The notes beneath the pieces were generated by a model, which was given only the letters and a program-made list of their open reading frames with translations, did no database searches and was not told the origin of the DNA. The position numbers and the translations under genes are program-made. This document shows positions 1-11,600 of a stretch of 64,000 nucleotides of DNA, piece after piece; the stretch's first letter is position 1, and each line of letters opens with the position of its first letter. The stretch comes from Haemaphysalis longicornis (Eukaryota > Arthropoda > Arachnida > Ixodida > Ixodidae). The stretch spans positions 141,982,593-142,046,592 of the forward strand of contig CM023454.1 of the NCBI GenBank assembly GCA_013339765.2, written 5' to 3'.

Positions 1-122
1 GAAAATGGGAAATGAGGGGCTCCGTGAAATAAGACATAAAATAAGGGTTGGCAGTCAAGAAAACCTCGGAAAGCAAAGGGGAGGTTGTGGTGGGTCATAG
101 ATAGAGATGAAGAATTTTTTGA
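1..122 (+). repeat. Partial copy of the ~462-bp tRNA-like repeat, subfamily A
   Basis: This stretch aligns with the first ~125 bp of the monomers in the array from 40764: it shares the words atgaggggctc, ggttggcagtc, gaaaacctcggaaagcaaag and aagaattt in the same order and orientation. It is diverged and lacks the tRNA-like module. It runs straight into a (TA)n tract, as other dispersed copies do. Confidence 0.75.
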
Positions 123-131
123 GTCGGCATA

Positions 132-177
<46 letters not shown>

Positions 178-287
178 TATATAAGAAGGAGTCCTCTGCC
201 TGAAACGTCAGTAAACTTATTTTATTTTCTACGTCTTTCTCGTTTGTCTCTGTCTCTTCTAACCTTATATATATATATATATATATG

Positions 288-322
<35 letters not shown>

Positions 323-434
323 GTACACACATATATACATATACCTACACGCACACACACACACATTCGATAGTTTGTTCTGCAGTCGCGTTTATTTAGG
401 CGATATTCTCGCAAATCCATGCATGGATTAACGC
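123..434. repeat. TA/CA microsatellite with a short unique island
   Basis: Two (TA)n tracts (about 126-182 and 268-328) and a (CA)n tract (about 346-365) surround an island at 183-267. The island contains a gaaacgtc word like those near PLE termini elsewhere in the window. Open frames here are only translated dinucleotide repeat. Positions 366-434 are the 3' untranslated end of the adjoining minus-strand LINE. Confidence 0.8.
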
Positions 435-2567
435 TCAAGTGTCTTTCATAGTAACTACTTGAACGTCGTTCGGCAATTTATTAAAGTAAAATGGCAAATA
501 CAATGCTCTAGTCCTTTTGCCGTTATTGGTGTACACTTTTGGAATTTTATACAGTTCAGGTTTGCGAAGGTTTCGGATTTCCACATTCTTTGTTTTAAAG
601 TCATTCACGAAAACGTTTTTTGTAAGTGTACAGACAAAAATAGCTGATGCACGCTGAAAACTGAGTGTGCTGCCATGCGCTTCGTTGCATCATCCGAGAA
701 TTCCCTTGTGCCATATGCTATAATATTTGGTTATCTTGCGGAGTATTTTGTTCGAGATACTTAGTTTATACGAAGAAGCTACCCCATATATTGAGATACC
801 GTATCGCAATATCGATTCTCCTAATGTTTCGCATACAATTTTACACAATTTCCCGTCATATAAAGATCTAATTTTTTATATTGATGCACAAACCTGTCTT
901 AGTCGAGTTGCCAGGTGTTCGGTAAGGCTGGTCCACGAAAATGTTTCATCGAATATTAGGCCCAGGTACTTTATTTTGTCGAAACATTCACTCTAGCACA
1001 TTTGCAATTTATACAGAGATTATTATGTAAATACAAAGGGACAGGGAGTTAAACTTTTCTGTGCGGACTGTGAAAGCAAATAAGCAGGGATTTGTCTTTG
1101 TTTATATAGATGTGATTATCTTCAAACCAGGTTATTAGTTTATTTATATTTTCTTGCAACAATGCCGCTCCCTCGGATACGTTTTCCCCGGCTAATAAAT
1201 TGGCTGTATCATCAGCGTACTGATAGATCTTAGAATCCAGCTTAAGGTCTGAGATATCGTTGACGTAAACATTAAAAAGTAATGGTCCCAGGATAGAGAC
1301 CTCAGGCACGCCATATCGGAGATGTAAACGGTTACTATCAGTACTGTTGATTCTAACAAGTTGGTAACGGTCTTCTAAGTAATCTTTAAACAAATTTGTA
1401 TATATTCCGCGAAATCTAATCAATGATAATTTGTTAATACTAATACTGGTGGTCAATGGTGTCGAATGCTTTTTAAGGTCTATAAATAATTCAAGGGCTA
1501 TATTATTACTATCGATTGCTTCGCTTACACAATCTGCAAAGTCCTCTAATAATGTAATGGTACTTCTCCCGGTACAAAAGCCATGTTGTGCATTTTACAG
1601 AAGCTGAAACTTCTCGCAAAAAGAGATCATCCGCCTGTAAATGGCTTTCTCCAGAATACAGGCCACGCAGGGCAATATAGCAATGGGCCCATAAATTTCG
1701 CATTGTTTTTTTTTCCTGTTTGAAGACAGGCCTAATCAACAAAATGTTCCTTCCTCTCGGAATTTTTCCTGTTTATAGTATTTTTGAAAAAATGTACACA
1801 GGCAATGCTTTCAGCTTTTCGATTATGCACAACCAGGTTCTCTAATTCGGATTCCGTCGTAACCTGGCATTCTGTTAATAGAAAATGTTCAAATTATCTC
1901 CCATATTTCTTGCTCGGTTATATCAGGTAGATACGCTGGATCCATGTTACTTTTCGGACTGTTTATCTGTGACTGTTTTATGAAACTTTGACTTCTTAAT
2001 TTTGTGGCGGTGTCCAGAAATAATCGTTGAACTCATTTGCTAATTGCTCAGCTTGTCTTTCAGGAAAGTTGATTGCAATAACCTCGTCTTTGCCATTTTT
2101 TGGCTTTCTACCCGTTAAAGAGTTTACTAATTGCCATGATTTTCTTATATCCTTCCGGCAGCTGTATGGTTTGTTTTTATAGTAATTGTTCTTGGCCAGC
2201 CTTATTTTGGCGGTAGGTTTATTTCTCAGTTGCCTCGATTCATGTTTTAAAATTTCTTCAGCTGGGTTAGCTTTACTTCTGTGCTACAAACGTTCTTCAG
2301 ATAACCTAACTCCATTTTTTCTTGAGTTACACATCGTTTGTCTTTCTTTATTTGTTTAATCGTTACCGTACTTTGGCTTAACTTATATATGTGCTGCGAT
2401 TTTGAAGCGAGTTCATCGTACGCCTTCGTATGGTCTAGACCTATCAAATTGTCCCAGTGCTTCTCAGCTATGAACTTGTCAACATTTACATTGTCCACAA
2501 TTGAAACTTGTTTAATTTTCGTTTCGTCAGAATTATCTCCGTAATCCATGCGCACGGTAAGCGTCAC
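435..2567 (-). pseudogene. LINE reverse transcriptase, broken
   Basis: The minus strand encodes an RT in several frames. A linker lies at about 2567-2247. The fingers/palm region (about 2100-1460) includes a frameshift near 1740. Segment 1456-1049 has the palm motif ILGPLLFNVYVNDI and the catalytic box QYADDT. The C-terminal thumb region (about 1000-435) has an in-frame stop near 870 and ends in a stop at 437-435. The palm box reads GVPEVSILGP where the family usually has GVPQGSILGP, so a conserved QG is lost. At least three frame breaks and one stop rule out a functional product. Confidence 0.8.
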
Positions 2568-3250
2568 AAATAATGGTCAGCCACTTTTTGTTTTATAATA
2601 CTGGCTGATGTCTGCCCATCGTCTATTCGGGTTATAATATCGTCAATGTTTGATCTAGTTAATTTGTCTCCGAGGACCTCTTCTCTAGTTATACCAGCTT
2701 TTTTGTGTTCGAGCCCAAAGCCTGAATTGAGAGTTTGGTATTCCGAGACTCTCGTTTTTCCAGGTGTAGACATATCTATATTAAAGTCGCCAACAAGTGT
2801 AAAATTGTCATGTTTGTTTAGTTGGATTATAAGCTGCTCTAATTCATGTAAGAACATTACACGTTCTTTCCTGGTGGCCTGTACACGGCTACAATAACGT
2901 AGGAATCCTGCGCTTTTTCGATAGTGAGCAAAGTTACCTCTGCCTCACTAAACGAGAGTAGCGTTTGTTGACATAGCCATTCTTTCCTCACGTAAATTGC
3001 CAATCCTCCACCTTTTCTTTTTTTCCTACAAAAGTGGTAGTGACAAAAATTGTCTAATTGGTATTGCTTTATAGTGCTACTGTCAACATTAACCTCAGTT
3101 AATACAATGACGTCAAGAAAGGAGATACATAGGGGGTGTAAAATCCAAGAAGATCCCAATTCTTCTTCGTGCTTGTAATATTTACATGAAGTAAATTTAA
3201 TGACTGGTGTTTGTTTTGCTTATTGATGCAGCTTTGCCTTTGTGTAATTC
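2564..3250 (-). pseudogene. LINE EEP (APE-type) endonuclease, frameshifted
   Basis: Two minus-strand segments (3159-2857 and 2857-2564) together cover an exonuclease/endonuclease/phosphatase domain. The first has VIVLTEVNVD, with the metal-binding glutamate, and the typical GGGLAIYVRKE turn. The second has LVGDFNID, the catalytic D-x-N motif, and ends in the expected D-H pair (VADHYL). A recognisable N-terminal strand starts about 30 codons upstream, near 3250. In this family the enzyme nicks target DNA to prime reverse transcription. The frame changes between the segments, so it is inactive as it stands. Confidence 0.8.
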
Positions 3251-3469
3251 AGTCATCAAAGGTGCCGAATTCCTGATCCATGTTTACAGGAGCTTGAGCA
3301 GACTTCCTTCATTTACAATTTTGATGACAGCCATTCCTTCCGGTTTCTTCATAAACACTTTACCATTCCGTGTCCAGACAAACTTGTACGACTTTTCTTT
3401 TCCCTCGCTTTTCGCCATCCAAAGAACCCTCTTAGTGTACGCAGTCAGATTTTCATTTATGTAAATATC

Positions 3470-4325
3470 TCACTTGAGCGCACGTCGCTTGCTGATACAA
3501 CTCTCCCGCATTGTCGTAGTTGAAACCCGCACCAGCAAGGGTGGCGTCATGTCAGGTTTGGCTTTAGTTCTATGGATGGTTTCGATCTCCTCTGGGGTAG
3601 GCGGTTTCAATCCTAGGTTTGATGCCAAAGAGGACACGTTGCTCAAGGGGTTCTCGTTCACAGTTTCTTCAATGACATGAATTTCAATGTTTCCCGCCGA
3701 GAATATTGCTCAAGGCTGTTTAAGGTTGACTTAGGCTTATCCATCTCTGACTGCTGCTCTGACAATGCGGCGTCAAAAATGCCGATTTTTCTTCCAGTTC
3801 TTTTAGTTTGGTTTTATTTGCCTGAGTCGTTTTCAACATTTCGTCGTAGTTGTCAGACATATGCTCTAGAGCCTGTTCCATGGCTTCAATACTTTTTTGT
3901 TGTTCTGTCAGCTTCAAAAGAGCGTCATCGTGTTTCACATTTTGCATTTCGCCGCTCCTTTCAAGCTTGTCCAGCCGGTCTAACACTACGCGCAGCTTAG
4001 CCGACAGCGCCTTGATGCTACTCATGACATCTTTCGGCGAAGGTTCACTCGTCGCACCCTCGCCATCGCTCTTGTCAGATTGGCTATCTCGGTTTCGCCT
4101 TGACTGGCTATCGCGCTTTGTCCGCGACGATCGCGACGCGCCGCTTACAATGTGGGACACGTCCAAGAATCCGAGTCACTTTTCGACATATTCTTGAGTG
4201 CAGCTTTCGTTAAGCCGGAGCACTTTCCTTTGTGATATTAATTTTTACAAGCAAGACACTTAATGCCTTCGGAAAGAGGCAGAGGCTTCAAGCATGGAAG
4301 ACATAATGCGTCGGACATCTTAACA
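3470..4325 (-). pseudogene. LINE ORF1 with PHD-type zinc finger and coiled coil, frameshifted
   Basis: Reading minus from about 4321, an ATG opens MSDALCLPCLKPLPLSEGIK and continues with a second C-x2-C pair. After one frameshift the frame resumes with an H-x3-C pair and a final W-T-C near 4155. Spacing and the late tryptophan suit a PHD finger, known in ORF1 of CR1-type LINEs. After a second frame change (about 4166-3720) comes a serine/arginine/aspartate-rich stretch, then a heptad-rich region (residues ~50-130) predicted to be a coiled coil. Segment 3661-3470 is likely the C-terminal part before the endonuclease. ORF1 proteins of this kind bind RNA and multimerise. Confidence 0.65.
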
Positions 4326-4396
4326 CAAAGTGCAGTCCAGCGAAGTGCTTGTCAGAAAAAAAGGACCACAAAACGGGTCGCTGTGTCTAAGCTAGA

Positions 4397-4668
4397 AGAT
4401 AAAGCAGAGCTACAGCGCCCGTCAAGCAGTCCGCCGGACTACAACCCTCCGCTCTGCCGCAACGTCTTTTAAGGCATCGATGCTCCTGTTGGCGTCCTGT
4501 GATTTGCAGTGCCAGGTGACGTCATCGGGGTAGGGGGAGGTGGTTCCGACTTGCTGCTCACCGCAACGTAGCTGCTCCCGCTGCGAAGCTACCGCTGGTC
4601 GTTCGGACGTGGTGGATGCCTAGAATATAAAGCAGAGCTGTAGCGCCCGACAAGCACTCCACCGGACT
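4397..4668 (-). repeat. Duplicated 5' module of the CR1/L2-like LINE (~225-bp period)
   Basis: A ~47-bp word at 4397-4443 recurs at 4622-4668 (shared parts include ataaagcagagct and agcgcccg), giving a period of 225 bp. It lies just upstream of the minus-strand ORF1 and is CpG-rich. By analogy with LINEs whose 5' UTR is built from promoter monomers, this may be the element's promoter; that role is inferred. Confidence 0.6.
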
Positions 4669-4687
4669 GCCATTAATATGTATATAT

Positions 4688-4910
4688 TGTCACGAATGAT
4701 ACTCGGTACTTCTAACGATCAAGGCTATAAAGAAGATTTATTGTGCCTCGACTCAAATCTGCAGCCCAGACCCCGTGAGGAGAAGCGCTTGCCCGAGCGT
4801 TCTCGTCTTTTTTTCTGCTTCGCTGATGGTGATAGTCGCGGCATTTCTTCCCTGACTTGCTGGTGATGATAGTGGCGGCATTACTGGTAGTATCACGGGA
4901 CCAGTGGACA
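4688..4910 (-). mobile_element. Putative solo LTR, ~223 bp
   Basis: The segment is bounded by TGT...ACA on both strands (minus: TGTCCACTGG ... TTCGTGACA) and holds an AATAAA signal followed by a short U5-like tail on the minus strand. ATAT flanks it on both sides, but inside TA microsatellite that carries little weight. No internal LTR-element sequence is attached. Confidence 0.5.
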
Positions 4911-4927
4911 ATATATATATAAATATA

Positions 4928-5164
4928 TGTATTGAAGCATGGTTTATTGGACCACTAACGAGCAGTTAGAGCTGCGGAGAAGCCGAGATTCTACGTGCTA
5001 AGCAAAGCAAGGTCCGATGCGATACAGGATCGGCCCGTACAAAAAGCGCTTCTTCTGCCTTCTCGTTGTCGGGCGTGTACCCCACCGAATATCCCCAACG
5101 GGGAATTGTCCTTGCATAGACAATTGTGACAATTGCTGATATCACGTCCATAATCAACGCTACA
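4928..5164 (-). mobile_element. Putative second solo LTR, ~237 bp
   Basis: On the minus strand the segment begins TGTAGCGTTG and ends CTTCAATACA with an AATAAA about 20 bp before the end, as in LTR U3-R-U5 layout. TA-rich DNA flanks both sides. It differs in sequence from the neighbouring LTR at 4688-4910, so it is a separate insertion. Confidence 0.45.
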
Positions 5165-6023
5165 ATATATATATAAATACAAGAGAAGAAAAACATTGAA
5201 CAAGGTAAAAGCACGATTGTTGCCAATGTTTCAGAAAAGAGACTTGGTTTCGTAAGGGCAATCTCTCGCCTGGCTGGCGCGCTTTATATAGGGGTAGGTC
5301 TCCAGGTGAGAGGAGAGAAGGAAAGAAGGAAGTGAAATTGAGAAACTGGATTGGTTTGGGACTATGTCGAGGGGGATATTGAGGAGGAAAGAAGGTTGTA
5401 TATTTCTGAGCCGCGAAGTAGGTCACAGGGAAGACCACCGGTGGTTGAAAATCTGGGACTTTTTGGACAGAAAAAAGGAAGGGTATTTGTTGACCCGCCG
5501 CGGGGCATACCGAAAGGTTCTCAGAACCGCCGGAAGCAGACCAGGCGGAGAGAGTGGGGTCCTTATCAAAAACTATCTACAAGCCTCACGTCAAAAGAGA
5601 ACGTAGAGAGGGGGAAAATAACTAGGTCAAGGAAAAAAGAAAAAAGAGAAAAAGAAAAACATGGGAGGGAGACCACACAAACCCACACACAAAAGAAAAA
5701 GCAATGACCCGGCAAGTAAATGGCACCTGTCACCCACGGAAACATTCCTGGAACCGGCCTGTCCTGAAACTCAAAAACGAAAAGATAAAGTTAGTGTGAC
5801 GTATGGGGCACAAGACCATGACCAACTATTTGGTCGTGCACAAGACAAAGCGGAGTAAAAAAAGAGAAATAAAATAAATAAAATGGAATTCCAAAAGCAA
5901 AGGTTAGAGCGATGCCGGCGAGTATAAAGCTCGAAGCTAAATGAAAATAAAAGAAATTAGGTGACCAGGTAAAGAACAGAGGAAGGGTCATAGTCTTTGG
6001 ATAAGGTATATGCAAGACAGCGC

Positions 6024-6345
6024 CTAAATCTGTATTCCCGGTAAATATCGCAGGGATTCCAAGTTGCCCCTAGACTCATTAATTCCAGTAGACTCCATGG
6101 TGTTCAATTTGTGAATTAAATAGGATTCTCGGTATTTCCTGTCCCTCGGAGACCTAAATTTTGACTGAAGTATATATAACTTAAGGTCATCAAAATTGTG
6201 GCCTGGTTGGTTGAAATGCTGCGCTAAAGCTATGGAGGATTTGCTACGAGTATCTGCCCGGTGACCGTTAAGTCGTAGTCTCATAGGTTGACTCGTTTCG
6301 CCTATATACTGTTTGTGGCACATTGAGCATTATAACATATAAACA
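6024..6345 (-). pseudogene. PLE-1 GIY-YIG endonuclease domain
   Basis: The minus strand reads CHKQYIGETSQPMRLRLNGH, the family's signature with the YIG triad, the helix-1 arginines and a conserved histidine, followed by a helical tail. A GIY-like IVYML lies a few codons upstream behind one in-frame TAA. In Penelope-like elements this C-terminal domain is the endonuclease paired with the RT. The match with the domain at 57642-57953 is close, so both come from the same or sister families. Upstream linker frames are full of stops. Confidence 0.8.
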
Positions 6346-6855
6346 ATGTCGAATGAAGTGCACGTTAAACTTCAGTTAATCTTGTGTACATAATTACTAA
6401 CTGTGCTTTTTACAATGCAGTCTGTCTGCAGGTGCCTGCAAGTCTTGCATCTGGGGCGGGAACAGCTGGCTATGACTGGTTGCTTTGAAGACCCTATTTT
6501 AGCATGCACTAAAACATCTTTTTGATTCCTGTTTCTCCGGTAGGTAACCCTTGGTGCTTCCGGGACAGTCTTTTTAGGTGGGGTAGTACTTCTGCAGTAT
6601 ATTGTTTACGTTTGGGAGGGCGTTTGAAAATATAGTTCTTAGGGCATGCGGCCTGCTGCTTTCGTTTTGTCGCTGTTTGTTGAGCATGTCATCCCTCTTG
6701 AGATTAGACGCACGTTGGTACGCCTGATCGAGCGAGCTTTTGGGGTGGTTCCTGTTAATAAGGGTGGACTAGATTTCGTCTAGGTGCTCTACGTGGTCAC
6801 TGTCATCACTGCATACTCTTCTAAACCTGGTGGCTCGTCCTACAAAGATGCCTTG

Positions 6856-7224
6856 TTAGCAGTGTCTCGGGTGATGGCTTTTATAATCTAGGTACTGCTG
6901 CCTGTCTGTAGGTTTTGTAAAAAGCGTGGTTTTAAGTTTACTGCTGTCAAGAATGACGGTAGCATATAGGAAGTTCACTTCTTTTTCAGAATACTGGTTT
7001 GTGTGGTTTCCCTCCCTGTTTTTTTTTCTTTTCTTCTCTTTTTTTCCTTGATCTGTTATTTCCCCCCTACTGAACCTTTTCTTTTCACCTGAGGCCTGCA
7101 GATAGTTTCTGATATGGACCCCAGTCTCACCGCCTCGTCTGCTTCCGGCGGTTCTAAGAACCGTTTCGTACGCCCCGCTGCGGGTAAACAAACACCCTCT
7201 CATCCTTTCTCTCCAAAAATTCAC
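6856..7224 (-). pseudogene. Chimeric frame: PLE-1 terminus joined to RT C-terminal fragment
   Basis: One minus-strand frame starts in terminal-repeat sequence and switches without a break, near 6990, into RT sequence (KPTDRQQYLDYKSHHPRHC), which matches the region after the YIDD box in PLE-4. It is not a real gene. It marks the 5'-truncation junction where the inverted terminus was attached to the remaining RT. Confidence 0.7.
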
Positions 7225-7443
7225 CGACTATCAACCCCCGGCTGACTTCTCTGTGACCTACTTCGCGGCTCAAACTATACAACGTTATTTGCCCCTCGAT
7301 ATCTCCCCCGACATACTCCCAAACCAATCCGCTCTCTCAATTTCACTTCCTTCTTTCCTTCTCCGCTCTCACCTGGGGACCTACCGCTCTATAAAGCGTG
7401 CCAGCCGGGCGAGAGATTGCCCTGACGAAAGCACGCCTCTTTG

Positions 7444-7448
7444 CTGAA
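7444..7448. repeat. Left target-site duplication of the I-like LINE (CTGAA)
   Basis: CTGAA here is repeated at 12229-12233. PLE terminal sequence ends at the first copy and resumes directly after the second, as the uninterrupted inverted copy at 5190-5245 shows. Confidence 0.75.
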
Positions 7449-8648
7449 GACGCCATAGTTCGCCCCAAGTGGACGTCAAACATCATCCTGGTGAGCACGC
7501 CTACGCAAGACGCTGCTAACGAGCTTAGAACCCTTGGAGAGCCTATATATTGGTGGCAAGAAGTATGACGTAGTGTCGTACGTTGCTTACTAAGAGCACG
7601 AGGTCAAGGGAGTCGTGCACGGCTTCGAGCCAGGTACCTCTTCGGCAGAACTATTAGCAGGACTGAGAGTGAGAACCCTCGATACCAAGATCGTTTTTGC
7701 ACGCATGCTTGGGAAATCTACGCCGCTCTCATCACCTTCGAGGGAAATACAGTGCCGAGGGCGGTGTATTTTTATGGCGGTGAGATGACGTGCTACTTGT
7801 ATAAAGCTACTAGACTGGTTTGTCAAATATGTAGAAAGACCGGACATCGAGCGGACGTATGCCCCGAACCAACATCAACATTTGCGCACGCTGCGGAGAA
7901 GAACGCCCCAACGAAGACCACAGCTGCTCGCCACGCTGCGCGTTGTGTAAAAAAGGACATCTTACTGGCGCAAAAGAGTGCGAGCTGAAATTCAGAAACC
8001 CAAGAATACCGCCGGGCAACAGGAGCAAGCCTGCCAATCAACAGAAGCAACCCAGGTGGTTCGACGACGAATGGCCCGAGCTCCAAGGACGCCAAGTGCA
8101 AGAAGAAACACAACCAGCTGACCGCACCCCCAAACGAGGAAGGAGGATGCCCTACAGAAGAAGAGAAGCAAAGAAGCCGTCAAACGGGTGAGCTGGACAG
8201 GTGTAGCCTCCCAGGACCTCAGGGAGTCTTTACAAAAATCAATTTAAACAGATGAAATAAACGAACTGAAGAAAATCATCCTAGACATCAAGGCAGAAAA
8301 TGCTATGCTAAGAGAGAAACTAGAAAAATACGAACGCGCACAACATGACACAGGCTCTACCACTGCAGGCTTTCAGAATCCCAGAGAACAGTCGAGTGCA
8401 CACACGTCAATGTGGCAACAACTTCAAGACTTTAGAAAGGAAATGAGAGCCGAAATCAGAAGGTTGATAGCGGAAATGGTAATCTCCAGGACAAGTCCCA
8501 AAAATCTAGCAAGAGGAAACTATCGAACACACAAGGTAGTAAGACCGTCAGGCACATCGTAATGCAGGAAAATTCAAACATGAGTACGGAGGAATGGGAA
8601 AGCGACGACGATATAGTCGCAGTGTACGGCACTAACCATGACGCCTAA
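7449..8648 (+). pseudogene. I-like LINE ORF1 (gag-like, CCHC knuckles), truncated and frameshifted
   Basis: The coding sequence begins mid-protein at the insertion edge. It has an in-frame TAA near 7590, a frame change near 7720, then RLVCQICRKTGHRADVC (first CCHC knuckle) near 7813-7862. After another frame change come two more cysteine/histidine knuckles (INICARCGEE..., PRCALCKKGHLTGAKEC) up to about 7990. A charged coiled-coil segment lies at 8305-8562. After a last frame change the gene ends with a TAA at 8646-8648. Such proteins bind element RNA. At least four lesions plus the truncation make it non-functional. Confidence 0.75.
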
Positions 8649-11600
8649 ATTGAAAAACACGCAAGAACAATTAGTGATATGGCAGTGGAACTGTATAAGC
8701 ATTAACAAGAAAACAAATCTCCTGGAAGCCTACATAGACAAGAAGGACGTCAAGCCCGACATTATATGTATTCAAGAGGCAGGATGTCTTACCAACTTAA
8801 GGGGCTACAATAGAATTGATACATCTAAAGACACCAGGGTGTCTACATACGCTAAAAAAGACGTAACATGCAATAGTTACGATCTTTCTACGAAATCCCC
8901 GTCTGCCGTTCTCGTCGAAGTAATACCTATGCAAAGGAAACGTAAGAGCTTCTTTGTTCTCAACGTATACAGCCCACCGTCCAGCAACAAGGAGAACTTC
9001 GAACCGCTCTTTAGAGAAACAATGAATATAGTCGCCAAAAATAACGTAATCCTTCTCGGGGATATGAACGCCCCGCACAAAGAATGGAATTATAACTTTG
9101 ACTCTGCCAAAGGAAAGAATCTTGTCAATGCAATGGAGGCACTTAACCTGCACACGATAAACGACACATCCTTCCCCACTAGAACGGGTAACAACCGCAG
9201 TGTGGATACGTGCCCCGACCTAACAATAGTTCCCGACATGGATGGCCTCACCACCTGGCTTAATACTAAAGAAAATCTCGGAAGCGATCATGACATCATC
9301 GAAGTGCAGACATGCTCAGACAACTACAGAAGAAGGCCCAGAAAACAAAGGATGACCGATTGGAACGCTTTTCGAGAAAAGCTAGGGGCCCTCGGTAACA
9401 TACAAGAAATAGGCGCCTGGTCCGGCAACATCAAGGAAGCCTTTCATAAAGCAACCAAAGAGTACGGACAGGAGAACGAATACTTGTGCGTTGACAGCTA
9501 CCTGATCAGTCTGTGGGACAAGAAACAGAAACTGTACAAACGATGGAAGAAGAAAAGACACAATAAGAAGCTCAAGCTTCGCATCAGAAACTTAGACAAA
9601 CGGGCCAGAGATCATGCCAGCAAGCTCGCAAACCAAAACTGGAACGATTTTTGCGAATCACTTAAAGGCACCCTGAACACCTCCAAAACATGGGCTATTA
9701 TCAAGGGCATGTTGAACCCCGAAACAAGACGGAGAGAAACGAGTCACCAACTCATCAAAGTGGCTCACAACTTCAAAGGTACTAACAACGAATTGATTTT
9801 GGCTATTAAAGAGCGATTTGAACTGGGTCGAAACATCCCACCGGTACGCAGGAACTATCAAGGTAGCCCCAATGACTTACTTGATAGAGAAATCTCGAAG
9901 GAAGAGCTACAGCAGGCTATATTGGCCAGCAATAAAAAAAGCGCCCCTGGTGCAGATGGAATAACAAACAATATGCTAAGAAACTTAAACGATGCTCAGA
10001 TGGAGGCCCTGGCCAAATACATAAACGATTTGTGGCTCGAAGATCGACTACCCCCTCAATGGAAACACTCCACGATAACAACTATACCCAAGCTGGGGAA
10101 ACCCCTTGAAATAAAAAATCTAAGACCAATTTCTCTTACCTCATGTGTCGGCAAAATCTACGAAAGAATAATTACGACAAGACTTCAAAAGTACATAGAA
10201 GAACACCAACTTTTTCCGGACTGCATGATCGGTTTCAGGCAAGGACTGTCTACCCAGAACGCCTTTCTACAGTTAAAACACGATATCATAGACAACGATA
10301 ACGACCAAGATCAAATCATCCTCGCACTGGACCTCAAAGGCGCCTTCGACAATGTATCGCACGAGTCTATCCTTAAGGCCGCCGAGGAGACACAGTGCGG
10401 GGAAAGAACATACAATTACATTAGAAACTTCCTATCAGACAGAACAGCAACAATCGGCATAGGCAACACTCGATCCGACCCCTTTAAGGCACCAAACAGA
10501 GGCACGCCCCAGGGATCAATTATCTCGCCTCTTCTGTTCAACTTGACAATGATCAAAATTGCTAAGAAACTGGAAGAACGTGAAGAAATTGGAAAAGTCA
10601 TATATGCCGACGACATTACTATCTGGACGAAAAGCGGAACATTGCAATCTAAATTAGATCTGCTTCAGGATGTTATCAACGACCTCCAAGATCCGATCAT
10701 AAAAAATGGCTTGAAATGCGCCCCTGAAAAATCCGAACTCATCAGGCTAAGGTCGACGAGAAACAACATCCCTCCAGGCAGCATTATACTGGATGGACAG
10801 AACATCCCTTTCCGCCCCGCAATAAGAATACTAGGCATGGTCATTCAGGAAGACAATAAAGCCACAAATACTCTCAGCAAGCTTGGCAAGACGGCTCAAC
10901 AGCTGGCCAGAGTAGTAAGAAGGATTACAAGAGCTAGGAAGGGCATAAGAGAGGAGGACACCCTCCGCCTTGTTCAAGCCCTCATAATGAGCCGCATTGC
11001 ATATAGCCTCCCCTTCCACCGGATGGATCACAAACAAGAGGAAAGGGCCGATGCCATAATAAGAACAGCTCACAAGACCGCTCTAGGCCTACCAATTTAC
11101 ACATCCAACGAAAAATTCCTGAAGCTCGGCGTACACAACACCTTCAGAGAAATCAAGACTACGCTATTAGATGCCCAGAAAGAACGCCTCCTCAAAACCA
11201 GAACGGGCAGAGAAATTCTCAGAAGATCTGGACAGGAGGTTCATGCAGCCTTCATTAATAGGATGGTCGATTTAACACCCGCTCAAAGACACTGTATCAA
11301 GACCTCTCCAATTCCCAAGAAAATGGACCCCACTCACAATAAGGGCAGAAGATTGGCAAGAACTCGCTACATTCGAAAAACATATCAGGACAATCCAAAC
11401 GCAATCTACACCGATGCGGCCGTAAACAAGCAAGGCAATGCATCAGCCGTAGCTACCAATGAACATGGGAAGATGCTGGATTTCATCATTACCAAACAAC
11501 TAAATATTCAAGAAGCAGAAACTGCTGCCGTCATACTAGCAATCAGATGGGCTGAATTCAAGAATAAGGACTCAATAATTATCACTGACTCGACCAGGGC

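Larger units (their letters stand above)
366..4670 (-). mobile_element. Decayed CR1/L2-like non-LTR retrotransposon
   Basis: On the minus strand the order is: duplicated 5' module, PHD-type zinc finger, coiled-coil ORF1, EEP endonuclease, reverse transcriptase and an RT C-terminal region ending at 435. That is the layout of CR1/L2-group LINEs of the jockey superfamily. Every coding part has frameshifts or stops, so the copy is dead, but it is close to full length. The 3' end meets the CA/TA microsatellite; no target-site duplication could be recognised. Confidence 0.8.

Noticed and set aside
95..364. 89-residue frame made of YI repeats (minus)
   Set aside because: Translation of (TA)n and (CA)n microsatellite.
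3720..4197. 115-residue plus-strand frame opposite the LINE ORF1
   Set aside because: Serine-rich shadow of the minus-strand coiled-coil ORF1.
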